Under the pieces are notes generated by a model. It was not told where the DNA came from and made no database searches. It worked only from the letters and a program-made list of their open reading frames with translations. A stretch of 64,000 nt of DNA from Carya illinoinensis (taxonomy: Eukaryota; Streptophyta; Magnoliopsida; Fagales; Juglandaceae): assembly GCF_018687715.1 (NCBI RefSeq), contig NC_056761.1, positions 19,618,001 to 19,682,000 on the forward strand. Direction: 5' to 3'. Made by a program: the position numbers and the translations under genes. Positions 1 through 11,273 of this stretch are shown in pieces; the stretch's first letter is position 1, and each line of letters starts with the position of its first letter.

Positions 1-1300
1 ATGGCTTCTGTAGGGGAATAAATGAGTGGAAAGAAAAACATGAGAAAAACTGAGCTTGGAGGCTCACGTTTGGATTTGCAACAATGGAGGAAAAACCAGA
101 AAAAATAAATGCAAGAGAAATGAAAGGAAGGCACGGTTCTACAGCAAGAGGAACCCAAAATTTAAAGAGCTTGAAAGGAGAAACAACACCGGACGAAAAT
201 GGAGGAAGAAGCAATGGCAACACCTAGATTTGAAGAAGAAAAAGAGAAAAATTAAATGAAGAAGAGAAGTAGCGGCGTAGGGTAGAGAAGAAGAAAGGTA
301 GAAGAAATAGAAGGGGAAAAAAGAAGATGAAGGCTGCTACGCATGGGGGATGCAGGGCTCACGAGTTCAGTAGTTGGAAGATGAAGAAGAGAAGAAAGAA
401 AATAAAACCAGAAGTAGAAAGAAAAGAAATGAAAATGAAGGAGAAGGAAAGAGCTGTGCTGCAACAAGAATTTCAGAGGAAGAAGAAGCACTTTAATGGT
501 GAAGGAGAAGCTGTTCGGCGTAGGGAAGAAGAAGAAAAGTTTAGGGTTTTCCACCCTTGATCAAAATGCATAGCAGAAGGAAAAAGAGACTGAAAGAAAT
601 CAAGACGGGTTGGGCCCCAAACTGAAAATAAGGCACACCAAACAAGCCCAATCCAGAAAGAAGATGTCCAATAAAATAAAGAGTACAATAAAATAAATTA
701 AAGACAAATGAAAACACTAGAACTAAATATTGATAAAATAAATGATTAAACCCAACAACAAAATAAATTAAAGCAAAGAGCAATTTAAATGCAAAACAAT
801 AATTAATATCAAATAAACACATTAAAATAAATTTCATAACTTAAAAATTATAAAATAATCTAACGATTAACACGTTAAATTTAAAAAAAGAGACTCACAA
901 TTTATAATAATTTAAATAATTATTTAATAAAAATACATGTAAAAATAAGTTATCACAGTAATTATAAGGGGCACTTTCTGCCAGGCCAAAAGTCCAGAAT
1001 ATAGGTCCAATAACACAAAAAGCCCAAGCCAATCGAGCAAACCCATAAGCCCAATCAAGGAGTCCTAAGCCCCAGAACAAAGGCCAGCCCACAAATTTAG
1101 AAGCATGAAAAACCCCCCACAACGTAAAAAAAGGAACACGTCATATTAATTAACACCCTTATGCAGAGTCTAGTTCCACGTAATCTTGAGCGGATAGGCA
1201 AGTGGGGATCATGGAGTTGCTGAGAGCCAAGCCTAAAGATAAGTGAAACACCATGTTAACACTCGGAATTTCCTTTTGTAGCCTCGTACTCATCCTTGTA
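1..1300. other. Unclassified repeat-like sequence, purine-rich then AT-rich
   Basis: No gene is supported here. The first 560 bases are strongly purine-rich on the plus strand (many GAAGAA and AAAG runs), so several short open frames appear on both strands. They are Lys/Glu/Arg-rich one way and Phe/Leu/Ser-rich the other, with no recognisable domain. From about 600 to 1,130 the minus strand reads as 'GGGCTT/GGGCCT'-containing T-rich sequence like many plant LTR leaders. This could be part of a retrotransposon LTR on the minus strand, but I see no ends, target duplication or coding domain. Confidence 0.3.
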
Positions 1301-2561
1301 TAATGTATTCTCTATTCATAAGCGAGTACATGTAAAATCGTGATATGTCCTCGTCTTCTCTTCTTTAAAAAAAAACGATTACTTTGTGTGTTCCTGCTTT
1401 CAGAGTATGACGTGAGTTAAACAGAGAGTCAATAATTCGCTAAATAGATGCACGAGTTTTTCTTGTTGATTTAAATTGTCAGACAACAAGATGTGACTTC
1501 ATGAGTAAACGTACAGCTTTTAATTGCATGAAAGTTGCCAAAAGAACAAAAAAACAAAAACACGTGGCTCAACTAATAACGTCCTTGTTGCTCCTTCCCT
1601 ACACCACATATAATTGTGTGACATTATTAGTTTATATTTTCCACGTAGATAATACATAAAATTATTTTGTGAATATTATTTTATATTTAGTTTCATTTGT
1701 TTTTCAAATCTATCCTATTTATTATATATGAGCCCAATTTTGAAGACTAATATTAGATACAGAAATTTTTTATGTTGGGTAAGTCTCGCATATTATTTTT
1801 AGAAGGAAGTCACCATTAAAAAAGTGATTTCATTTATTTATTTTATATATAAGAATCTTAAAAAAATTCACATAAAAATAATCAATTCCAGAAATCAGCT
1901 AGGCTTTGTGTTGTGGCCAGCATTGAAGCTGATACGCACGATCATGTTGTCACATACGAGGGGTCCATGATACGTACTACGTAGGTCGGTTTCCTTATCT
2001 CGTGAATTATTAATGTTGCTATTTTGATGGATGCTGCTTTCAGGATATTATTTCAGACGTTTCTTGATCACCCACCATTCATGTTTTGTTTGTCATGTCA
2101 TGTCAACGAATACATAGAAATACTTATGTTTGTATAATGTGAGTCGGGCAGATTAATAATAATATATTTCGAAATAGTTATAGAATTTTCTGTATATAAT
2201 AGTACTTAATGTTCATCTCGAATTTTTTATTCATATTTATACTTATTATTAGGTCGGAATTACGTACCAAACACGTTTGCTTAGTTGGATAAGATAAGAT
2301 TTTTAATAAAAAAATATAATTGTTTATAAAAAAATTAATTAATACAAAGAAAAAGGAAATTTTAAGAAATATTTTTAGATACTAATAAGTTAGTGAATTA
2401 TAATATTTTTTAATATGTATATTTTGGCCGGATGTCATAATGATTAATTTACGTACGCCTATAATTAAATTATATTTTTATTTAAAATCAAATTTACAAT
2501 ATTATATATATATATATATATCAACAAGTACTATATTCGTATTATTTTTTTTCTTTTGACT

Positions 2562-2609
<48 letters not shown>

Positions 2610-3585
2610 CTTTTTTCTGACCTGTGTCTTCTAGCCGATTGCAAAAAACAAAACAAAAAAATCCATAACATTTGCAGAGGTCAAGGGAAAGAAAAGGTAC
2701 AAGTTTTGAAATCCTAAACAGAAGGTCCAATAAAAAAAAGTTCTAAGACTTGAAAATTACTCAAATTTATTATAGTCTAATTAAAGATTCACTTTAATGA
2801 GATATAAATTAGTGGTCAGAACCCACCCGGCCTTCTACTACTTTCTTCTTGATTCGTTGGGGCATTTTATAAAAATTTGAAAAATATGAATATTCTTTAC
2901 GAGGGGACAAAAAAAAAAAAAAAAAAAGAAGAGAAGAAGTTATGCATGCTACGTACATACAAGCAGCACACTTCTACGTACCACGGGATCATATCATTAG
3001 AAATATAATTAATTCAAAACACAAGTACTGTAGCAGGCCGGCCGGCCAGTTTGATTTGTCGGTAAATAAGCTCATAATTTCTCGAAGGAAAAAAGACCAT
3101 CTATCTGCATTGCACTTAAGAAAGACCATCTATTCGCATTGCATATGATTGATCTTTCGTCCTGATCTTAATAAGCTTATAAACAGATTTTTTTCAAAGG
3201 AAGAAAGATCATGATTATCTATCTATCCATATTGCTAATCATGATGACGATATGATATTTGATATTTTATCTTAGTTTTTTTCCTTCAAATCCTGCATGT
3301 GTACAAAAATGTACTGGTTTAAATTCCACAAAGATAGAATGATCCCTAGCTGAGAACAAATATTTCAACGATTGAATTAATTAAAAATCTTAGACAATCT
3401 GATCTCCAATAGTTATTTGAGTGTATTTCCATTGTTCAGTATCTCCAAGAGAGAGACTGATACTCTTTTTCAATATCGTGCAAAAGGGCGTGCCAACAAT
3501 TTGTGCCTGCATGTTGATATATAGAAGCAAAAAGACTGTTTTCTTCATGTTGTCCCAAGTATAAAAGTACATTGGATCGATGAAC
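1300..3585. other. AT-rich intergenic spacer
   Basis: I see no gene, RNA or transposon protein in this stretch. It holds simple repeats (listed separately), a short GGCCGGCCGG palindrome near 3036 and scattered start/stop-limited frames under 70 codons with no domain. It ends at the left target duplication of the chromovirus. Confidence 0.5.
2503..2606. repeat. (TA)n microsatellite and 40-bp poly-T
   Basis: An 18-bp TA repeat (2503-2520) lies 46 bp before an uninterrupted run of about 40 T (2567-2606). Long homopolymers are prone to assembly and polymerase-slippage errors, so the exact length is uncertain. A poly-T read on the plus strand could be the poly-A tail of a minus-strand retroposon, but nothing recognisable lies beyond it on that strand. 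Confidence 0.85.
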
Positions 3586-3970
3586 TGTAAGATGCTGTTG
3601 TGGAGGTGTTGAGAAGTAGTGATGCAGGTACTGCATTACGTGTGTGTAAGGCTAAACGACAGATGCTTCTTAACAAATATGTAAAATGAGTTGCAGTTTA
3701 GAGAGATTATTAGTACAGTGTCGTTTTATGTTGTGAGTAAAAGAATTAAAAGGCAGATGTCGTATGAATCTGAAAGAAAGGAAGAAAGTAAAAACGATGA
3801 CGTTTGTAATTGTTTTCAACTATAAATAACGAACTGAAAGGAAGGGAAAGGACATCAGAAAGTTTATCAATCATTCTCTCATCTCTCTATTTTCATCTCT
3901 ATTTCTCTCATTCATCTACTTCTTGGAGAGTGACTCTCTCGAATCAGTCAAGGTAAAAGGGCCCATTACA
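3586..3970 (+). repeat. 5' LTR of chromovirus
   Basis: 385 bp, starting TGTAAGATGC and ending CCCATTACA, and matching 8494-8880 along its full length. A TATA-like CTATAAATA lies near 3821, upstream of a CT-rich stretch, and is the likely U3 promoter of the element. Confidence 0.95.
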
Positions 3971-3972
3971 TT

Positions 3973-3984
3973 TGGTATCAAGAG
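3973..3984 (+). other. Primer binding site (initiator Met tRNA type)
   Basis: TGGTATCAAGAG starts two bases after the 5' LTR and closely resembles TGGTATCAGAGC, the common plant LTR-element site complementary to the 3' end of initiator Met tRNA. One extra A breaks the perfect match. Confidence 0.75.
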
Positions 3985-3992
3985 TCAGTACT

Positions 3993-5100
3993 ATGGCAGA
4001 AGGTATGAGGTCATATGCGCAGGTTCTTGATTCAGTAAACCAGTTAAGGCAACAGCAAGAAGTGCAGCAAAAGCAGTTGAAAGATGCGATATCCATTTTG
4101 ATTCAGCAGCAAGAAACTGTCCGTGTGGATAGGGAAAATCAAGAAAGAAAGTTTGCTGAGATGGTGCAGCAAATCTCGAGAATTTCTTTGAATAATTCTC
4201 TTGGGAATGATCATGGAACAAGACAGCATCAAGAAATGTGAATCTTGAAGAAAATGAAGGCACTCATGGAGGGTAGTTTCGTGACTCAATTGATAGAGGA
4301 ATCTTTAAGAGCATTAAGATAAAACTACCAAAGTATTCTGGGGGAAATCCTGTCTTTTGGGTGTATAAGGCAAACCAGTATTTCTTGTATCATCCAGTTC
4401 CACCAGCACAAAGGATTTTCTTTGTTTCTTTTTACATGGAGGAAGACGCCTTGGTTTGGTTTCAGAATTCTACAGAAGCAGGCCTTTTTCACTCGTGGGA
4501 TGGATTTATCCAAGCACTACAAGTGAGGTTTGGATTGTCTGTTTATGATGATCCAATGGAGGAGTTAACAAGGCTAAAACAATGGGGTTCTGTTGTGGCT
4601 TACAAGGCAGAATTTGATTTGGTCTCTAATAGACTCAAGGGGATTTCTGAAAGAAATAAGTTGAGTTGCTTTATAAGTGGCTTGAAGGATGAGGTGAGGT
4701 TTACTGTCAAGATGTTAAGCCCCAAGAACTTGAATGATGCATTTGGCTTGGCCAAGATTCAAGAACAGAATGTTTGGAGTACAAAAAAAGCTTGGAAGTC
4801 GAGTTCTTATGATTCTGGAACTAGTGTACAAAGATCAATACAAGTTCCTTTTATTTTGGGGGCTCCTCCTAAAGGGCAGGTTGTCTCTAAAACACCTTAC
4901 CAAAGGATTTCAGAAACTCAAATGCAGGAAAGAAGGAAGAAGGGTCTTTGCTCTTTTTGTGAGGAAAAATATCATCAAGGGCATAAATGTGTCAAACCAA
5001 GATTGTATATTTTGGAGGGAATGGATTTATCTCAAATGGATTCATGGGAGCTGGTAGAGGAAACTCAGCAGTTACAAGACGGGGCACAACATCAAGATGA
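3993..5100 (+). pseudogene. gag of chromovirus, frameshifted
   Basis: Encodes the nucleocapsid precursor. The first part (ATG at 3993 to TGA at 4239-4241) is a Gln-rich coiled-coil-like N-terminus. The reading then moves to another frame from about 4310, where the capsid region continues (an LPKYSGG segment, then 'WVYKANQYF' and 'WFQNS'), so an indel lies between about 4240 and 4310. A CCHC-like zinc knuckle, CSFCEEKYHQGHKC, sits at 4949-4990; this spacing with GHKC is typical of plant chromovirus gag. The frame runs on into protease without a break. The frameshift makes it non-functional as written. Confidence 0.85.
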
Positions 5101-8100
5101 ACAACTTGCTGTTCAAGTAGCCTCAATTTCGATTCAGGCAATGATGGGTACATCAAGCCTTCAAACCATGAGGGTTGTTGGACAGCTAAGGAAGAAGAGA
5201 GTGATGATATTGATTGATAGTGGCAGTGCTCATAATTTTGTAGATACCATGGTCGCCATTAATTCTGGGTTGTGTTTACAGAGATCCAATCCTATGCAAG
5301 TTAAAATTGCTAATGGTGATATGGTTAGTAGTGAAGGAGTGTGTACGGAAGTAGAAATTCAGATTCAAGGAACTACATTTGTAACAGATTTTTGTACCCT
5401 GGAGTTAGGTGGATGTGATGTTGTCCTAGGGGTGCAATGGTTATTGTCTCTAGGGCCCATTCTTTGGGACTTTAAAAAGCTGCAAATGCAGTTTAACATT
5501 GAAGGAAGAGGTATTTCTTTACAAGGGTTATCTTCCCCTTGTAGTCCATTGATTAAAGATGGGGAAATTTCCAGTATAGCTGGATTGGAACATCGAAGTA
5601 TGTTCTTACATATGATTTTTGTGCAACCTCAAGAAGGTATTATTAAAGAACCTGAGAGAATAACAAAGCTGTTGAGTAGGTTCAGCAGTGTTTTTGAGGA
5701 ACAAACTGGCTTACCTCTTCAAAGATCCCATGATCATCAAATCAACTTGAAGCAAGGGGTTGTACCTGTGAGTGTTAGGCCTTACAGATACCCTTATTAT
5801 CAAAAGACTGAGATTGAAAAAATTGTTAAAGAATTACTGCATTCTGGAGTAATAAGGCCAAGTCAGTCCCCTTTTTCATCTCCAGTGCTGCTGGTGAAGA
5901 AAGCTGATGGATCTTGGAGGATGTGCATCGACTACAGAGTTTTAAATGAAGCTACAATCAAAGATAAGTACCCTATCCCTGTTGTAGATGAATTAATTGA
6001 TGAGTTGTTTGGTGCTACAATTTTTTCTAAGCTTGATCTTCGATCGGGCTATCATCAAATTAGAATGAGAGAGGATGATATTCCTAAAACTGCATTTAGA
6101 ACACATGAAGGGCATTATGAATTCCTTGTAATGCCCTTTGGTCTTACAAATGCACCTTCAACACTCCAAGGTCTCATGAATGATGTATTTATACCTTTTT
6201 TGAGGAAATTTGTAATTGTTTTTTTTTATGATATCCTGGTGTATAGCAAAGATATAGAGTCTCATTGTATACACTTAGATGCTGTTTTAGCAACACTGAA
6301 AGAGAAAAGACTTTATGCAAAGAGATCAAAATGCCACTTTGCTTGTGAAGAGATAGAATACCTCGGTCATCTCATTTCAAGAAATGGAGTGAAAGCAGAT
6401 CCAAAGAAACTTGAAGCAATGATTAGTTGGCCTATACCAAAGAATGTGAAGGGTTTGAGGGGCTTTCTTGGACTGACTAGCTACTACAGAAAGTTCATTA
6501 AAGCCTATGGTATTATTGCAGCACCTTTGACAGCACTATTGAAGAAAGATTCCTTTCTATGGAATTCAGAAGCCACAAAGCATTTGAAAAATTGAAAGTA
6601 GCTGTCACAAATCCACCTGTTTTGGCACTACCAGACTTTACAAAAACTTTCATCATTGAGTGTGATGCGTGTGCAAATGGAGTTGGGGTTGTACTGATGC
6701 AGGACCAAAGACCCTTGGCTTTCTTAAACCAAGCATTGAAAGGGAAAAATCTGTTGTTGTCCACATATGAGAAGGAGTTTTTGGCCTTGGTATTGGCAGT
6801 TAAAAAATGGAGGCCTTATATTCTTGGTGGTGCTTTTGTAGTGAGAACAGATCACCACAGTTTGAAATATTTGCTTGAGCAAAAGATTGGTACAGTTGCA
6901 CAGCAGAGATGGCTCTCTAAGCTCTTGGGCTATGACTTTACTATTGAATACAAAAAAGGAGTGGACAATAAAGTAGCTGATGCTTTGTCTAGAAGGGATG
7001 AAAGTGATGAAACTGTGTCATTAAATGTAATTACAGTTCCTAATCCTACATGGGTAGAGGATATTCGAAAAGCTTATGATAAAGATTCTCTTGTGAAGCA
7101 GAAGATAGAAGAGGTCCAGCTGGGCCAATCTTCCTTAAATTTAGTTTTAAAGCAAGACATTCTCTTCAAGAAGGGCAGGATTTACATTCCTAATTGTGCA
7201 GACTTAAAGTTAAGAATCTTATACTATGTTCATGCTAGTCCATTGGCTGGACATTCAGGTTTCCATAAATCTTTACATAGGGCCCAAGCTGATTTTTATT
7301 AGCTTGGTCTTAAACTTGAGCTGAAGAGGTTTGTTAAGGAATGTGAAGTATGTCAAAGAAACAAGGGGGAAAATGTGCTGCCAGTAGGTTTATTACAACC
7401 TTTACCTATTCCTCAACGAATATGGACTGATGTGTCTATGAATTTTGTTGAAGGATTGCCTATGTCAAAGGGATTTTTTGTAGTGATGGTAGTAGTTGAT
7501 AGGCTATCGAAGTATGCACACTTCTTAGCCTTGAAGCATCCCTTTACAGCAGTCACAGTTGCTGCATTGTTTTTAAACAATATCTTCAAACTGCATGGGA
7601 TGCCCAGCAGTATTGTCTCTGATCGAGGGGCCACTTTTACAAGTTCTTTTTGGAAGGAATTCTTCAAGTTACAAGGAGTAAATTTGTCTTACTCCTCAGC
7701 TTACCATCCTCAAACTGATGGTCAGACTGAGGCAGTAAATAAGTGTTTCGAACACTTTTTAAGGTCATTCTCAGGTGACAAGCCAAGGGGTTGGTTTGAT
7801 TGGTTACCACTTGCTGAATGGTGGTACAATACTTCCTGTCGTGCATCCACCAAAATGACACCATATGAAGTAGTGTATGGTGTCCCTCCTCTGAAATTAC
7901 AGCAGTACATTCCTAGTTTTTCTCAGAATCAGGCTGTGGATGAGTTACTTAAAACAATGCAGGAGGTGTTAGCAGCTCTGAAACATAATTTGATGTTGGC
8001 TCAGGAAAGAATGAAACTATTCTTTGATAAAAGGCATACTGAGAGGGAGTTCATGGTGGAGGATTGGGTCTATTTGAGGCTTCAGCCTTATAGATAAAGT

Positions 8101-8481
8101 TCTCTAGCTCTTCGAAGGAATATGAAGCTGGCACCAAAGTTCTTTGGGCCATTTCAAGTGGTAAGTAGAAATGGACAGGTTGCATACAAATTGGATTTGC
8201 CACCTCAATCCCGTTTGCATCCTGTTTTTCATGTGTCCTCCTTAAAAAAGAAATTGGGTCAACATATATCTCCTTTGTCTACCTTGCCACCAGTTGATGC
8301 AGAGGGACAACTTGAAACTGAGCCACAACAGATTTTACAAAGAAGGAGCAAAAAACTTAACAACGAGGCTGTTGTGGAGGTGTTGGTTCAGTGGATGGGT
8401 GCTACACCAGAAGAAGCTACATGGGAATCATATTGGAAGCTTAGGGAAAAATTTCCTCACCTTGTGGGCAAGGTGCTTTGA
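5101..8481 (+). pseudogene. pol of chromovirus: PR-RT-RH-IN-chromodomain, disabled
   Basis: Domains in order: aspartic protease with LIDSGSAHNF near 5210-5240; reverse transcriptase about 5760-6400 (FSKLDLRSGYHQI, VMPFGLTNAP); RNase H about 6640-7010 (ECDAC, TDHHSLKYL, VADALSRR); integrase zinc region and DDE core about 7220-7960 (WTDVSMNFVEGLP, HPQTDGQTE); chromodomain about 8340-8470 ending in the ATWE / W..L..FP pattern. The RT catalytic F-D-D box reads F-Y-D, with Tyr (codon 6227-6229) replacing the first Asp, which should abolish polymerase activity. An indel near 6590 shifts the frame. TAG at 7300-7302 and TAA at 8095-8097 then interrupt the integrase and post-integrase regions. The natural stop is TGA at 8479-8481. 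Confidence 0.92.
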
Positions 8482-8493
8482 AGGGGAGGAGTG
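8480..8493 (+). other. Polypurine tract of chromovirus
   Basis: GAAGGGGAGGAGTG directly precedes the 3' LTR and overlaps the pol stop codon. This is the expected place and composition for the plus-strand primer. Confidence 0.8.
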
Positions 8494-8880
8494 TGTAAGA
8501 TGCTGTTGTGGAGGTGTTGAGAAGTAGTGATGCAGGTGCTGCATTACGTGTGTGTGTAAGGCTAAACGACAGATGCTTCTTAACAAATATGTAAAATGAG
8601 TTGCAGTTTAGAGAGGTTATTAGTACGGTGTCGTTTTATGTTGTGAGTAAAAGAATTAAAAGGCAGATGTCGTATGAATCTGAAAGGAAGGAAGAAAGTA
8701 AAAACGATGACGATTGTAATTGTTTTCAACTATAAATAACGAACTGAAAGGAAGGGAAAGGACATCAGAAAGTTTATCAATCATTCTCTTGTCTCTCTGT
8801 TTTCATCTCTATTTCTCTCATTCATCTACTTCTTGGAGAGTGATTCTCTTGAATCAGTCAAGGTAAAAGGGCCCATTACA
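8494..8880 (+). repeat. 3' LTR of chromovirus
   Basis: 387 bp, TG...CA, collinear with the 5' LTR. The two-base length difference is a GT repeat unit near 8554. Confidence 0.95.
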
Positions 8881-8885
8881 TGAGC

Positions 8886-9270
8886 ATTTATCTCAAGTAG
8901 CAAAACAAAATACAAAGAAGGCATTCAATTAGGTTACAACAGGTTGCCCAGAAAAAAAAAAAAAAAAAAACGATCAGCTTAATTACATGCAGGCCATGTG
9001 TAGTACAACCAGTAAATGTGAAGATTGCCTTGGGAAAATGAAAGAGTCAAAACAAATGAAACTCACCAAATCTCCACTAAAATATAAAACATGGGGTTTC
9101 AAGAAAATGCACCATGCAGGTTTTGCAGTTTTGTTAGCAGATCATGATCAGATAACAGCTGATTAGAAAAAAAAGAAATGATCAATAACAGCTAGGCAAA
9201 GTGCATGGCTTCTGTCTTTCTTTTTCTTTTCTCTCTCTTTGTGCTGCTAATAAAGATATATGAATGCATA
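8886..9270. other. Spacer, possibly old 3' UTR of the RUP-like fragment
   Basis: AT-rich, with an 18-base A run near 8955 and no coding signal. It lies just downstream (on the minus strand) of the RUP-like fragment's stop, so it may be that gene's former 3' UTR. Confidence 0.4.
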
Positions 9271-9587
9271 TCATTTATGGGTCGATAGACTTAAATCTGG
9301 CTTCCTTTTGCCCACAAAAACCTGCAAAACTCCATCTGATCCCTTGCCACAAGTGCACAGCTTTTGTCTCCAACTTGCCTCCAATGCACGCTACTAACGA
9401 ACTCATCCTCGCGCCGGGTTCTACTCATTGGCTCGAACCCATGCACCCATATAGGCTCACCCCACCTCAAATCATACACAAAAAGCTGGTTGTTCTCCGA
9501 TCTGCAACCGAGTAACCCGCCATTCCTCCACCCTGATAACCCGACAAAGTTCCGGTTGTTCACGTGTCCCTTGTACGTGTGAATCAC
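9271..9587 (-). pseudogene. WD40 protein 3' fragment, RUP1/RUP2-like
   Basis: On the minus strand this encodes the last WD40 repeats of a protein resembling RUP1/RUP2, the repressors of UVR8-dependent UV-B signalling. Visible landmarks are YKGHVNNRNFVGLS, then ENNQLFVYDLRWGEPIWVHG and FVSSVHWRQVGD. Near 9335-9345 one base is missing. In the shifted frame the family's C-terminal segment continues as SDGVLQVFVGKRK and stops at TGA (9271-9273). The same motif order in two adjacent frames is good evidence of a frameshifted gene rather than chance. Only about 105 of the roughly 350-400 residues of such proteins remain. COP1/SPA proteins are related but fit less well, because GGSDG-type endings are RUP-like. 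Confidence 0.75.
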
Positions 9588-10486
9588 ACGGGGTTAGGAT
9601 AGGATTTTTATTGTGAGATAATAATAAGCTGATAACGCTCTCATCCATCAGTCACATGGAAAACTGCATCCAAAGATGAAAAAAACGTCATTAATCCATG
9701 TGTCAGAAACTTGTGGAAGTAGCATGAACATGTTTTTAACTTGAAAAAAATAAAAAGACGCAAAAGCATGCCAGAAAGTTGGCAAGGACACCATTGAAGA
9801 TGATTTTTGAGGATTTAGTGGAAGGCTCATTGTGACCAACTCACAGTTGGGCAGACGACATTGCGATCACGACCCTACGCAATGGTGGAAAGGTCAAGAC
9901 AGAGGCAAACTTTTTTGTTTTCCAAAATTTTGGAACTGCAGATAAACACGGGTCTTAAAAATGCGTTAAATTGATGGAATACTAAGGAATTCTATTTAGA
10001 TAAATTAATTTAGATAAATTAATTAAGGAGAAAACCGAATCTCGGGCATGCTTCTTAAGAAAAGGTTTTCTATATGGGAAACCAGAGAGTCCGAAGTTCA
10101 ACTTGAGTACCACGTTTTCAAAGGTATAAATTTTACAAATAAAAATTAAATATAAACTCATCTGAATTCCTACGACATTCACCTTAAAACGGTAAAAAAT
10201 AATTCAAACCAAATCAAAAGCAAGCTCAGGAGTCTATAGCCTGAAGGAAACATATGCAGCGAACAAAAGAACTTCTCTTAGGAAATCTCAATATCAAGGC
10301 CAAACTGAGAAGAAAAATGCAAAATCAGGCACAATTAAACTAGTTTTTTAAATGTCAAAAGCAGGAACCCAAATAGAAAAGGTAACCACTGTTAATGTGT
10401 GTGTGTGACGTATGTCTTCGTGAGGGAACAAGGGGTCGAAATCCAGACCCAGAGACTAGGAATTCATAGAAGGAAAAGGAGCTGAC
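9588..10486. other. Spacer between two host gene fragments
   Basis: No recognisable coding sequence. If the ACR8-like exon and the RUP-like fragment are transcribed together from the minus strand, this stretch would behave as an intron. I see no convincing branch site or polypyrimidine tract. Confidence 0.35.
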
Positions 10487-10543
10487 CTGGGAGTGTTCAT
10501 CTGGATCACAAGCGTATTCGTCCATACAAGTGGGCCACTCCAT
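10487..10543 (-). pseudogene. ACT-domain-repeat protein exon 1 remnant (ACR8-like)
   Basis: Minus-strand ATG at 10541-10543 opens MEWPTCMDEY, which matches the conserved start of plant ACR8-type ACT-domain proteins (putative amino-acid-sensing regulators). About five bases seem lost after the Tyr codon. In the shifted frame the expected continuation reads LVIQMNTP and ends at a GT splice donor (10485-10486), where family members have their first intron. The next exon, with the ACT domains, is not found anywhere downstream. It is therefore a promoter-plus-first-exon fragment. The short length limits certainty, but the two-frame match with the splice site is specific. Confidence 0.6.
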
Positions 10544-10647
10544 CTCTATCCTTGTCTTCCTTCAATTACAAAAGGAAAACAAAGAAAGCACCGGAAGATG
10601 AAAAGTCCCTAAAGCACTGCCTCCCTTGAACAGTGTAGTTTCTCTCC

Positions 10648-10653
10648 TTTTAT
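10648..10653 (-). promoter_or_regulatory. TATA box of ACR8-like remnant
   Basis: TATAAA on the minus strand (followed by AGGAG), 105-110 bases upstream of the remnant's ATG. It is flanked by a C/T-rich leader, a plausible retained core promoter. Confidence 0.45.
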
Positions 10654-10771
10654 ATCAGTGCATCAGAAGCTTCTGTCTGTAAAAACGACGAGATAGTCGA
10701 CGCAGCAGCAAAGAAACCTCGACCCCCAAAAATAACGCTTTCTTAGGCTATTAACGAAACAAAGCCCAGAA

Positions 10772-11273
10772 ATAAAAAAGAAACCCATACTTCTTTTTTC
10801 AAAAACAAAGAAATCAGATCCTTTAAAGTAAAATAAAAAATAAAAATCATATCTTGGATTGTCTACCACAAGATGCAAAAAAAAAAAAAAAAAAGCTACA
10901 ATCCTCAAACTAAGATCAAAACTTTTTTTTGGGGGGGGGGGGGGGGGGGAACTACAATGCTTAAACCAGCTTGAAATAGAAAACTACGTTGCTTGATTAA
11001 AACCTACTTAACAAACCTAACATCCCTTTACACCAGGGAGCTCGAATCTTGCATCTGCTTTTGTAATGCTTGCATCTAACCCAAAAAAATCATAGAAAGT
11101 GAGAGATATGAACCTGAAGTAAAATAAAAGAAAGCCATTTATCACAACATACAAACCAAAAAGAAACCCATATATATATATATATATATTTTTTTTTTTT
11201 CACAAACAAAGAAATCGGATCCTTAAAATGAAAAAAATAAATAAAAATCAAATCTTGGATCATCTACCACAAA
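10772..11273 (+). repeat. Pair of about 110-bp direct repeats
   Basis: About 100 bases from 10772 to 10871 recur at 11158-11273. Shared landmarks are AAAAAGAAACCCATA, CAAACAAAGAAATC, GGATC/AGATCCTT and ATCTTGGAT..TCTACCACAA. The second copy has an added TA/poly-T block. The spacer contains a 19-base G run (10931-10949). No coding meaning is apparent. This may be a local duplication within the gene-fragment cluster. Confidence 0.6.
10931..10949 (+). repeat. Poly-G run of 19 bases
   Basis: Eight T are followed by 19 uninterrupted G, a sequence able to form a G-quadruplex. Such a run is rare in AT-rich plant DNA and prone to sequencing error. Confidence 0.8.

Larger units (their letters stand above)
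3586..8880 (+). mobile_element. Ty3/gypsy chromovirus (Reina-like), full length, inactive
   Basis: A complete LTR retrotransposon of 5,295 bp. Two near-identical LTRs (3586-3970 and 8494-8880), each TG...CA, bracket a primer binding site, gag, protease, reverse transcriptase, RNase H, integrase and a C-terminal chromodomain, followed by a polypurine tract. The flanking pentamers are TGAAC (3581-3585) and TGAGC (8881-8885), a target duplication with one later mismatch. By eye the LTRs differ at about ten positions plus a GT indel, roughly 2.6%, so the insertion is fairly recent. Even so the coding region has a gag frameshift, an RT active-site change, a frameshift near 6590 and two in-frame stops. 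Short LTRs, the gag zinc knuckle and the terminal chromodomain suggest the Reina clade of chromoviruses, which is an inference. Confidence 0.93.

Noticed and set aside
56..560. Overlapping Lys/Glu-rich frames on the plus strand and Phe/Ser-rich frames on the minus strand
   Set aside because: The purine-rich strand bias opens several frames at once and none shows a protein family.
3840..3960. Possible host promoter in the CT-rich ATCTCTCTATTTTC region
   Set aside because: It is repeated exactly in the 3' LTR (8750-8870), so it belongs to the retrotransposon U3/R and not to a host gene.
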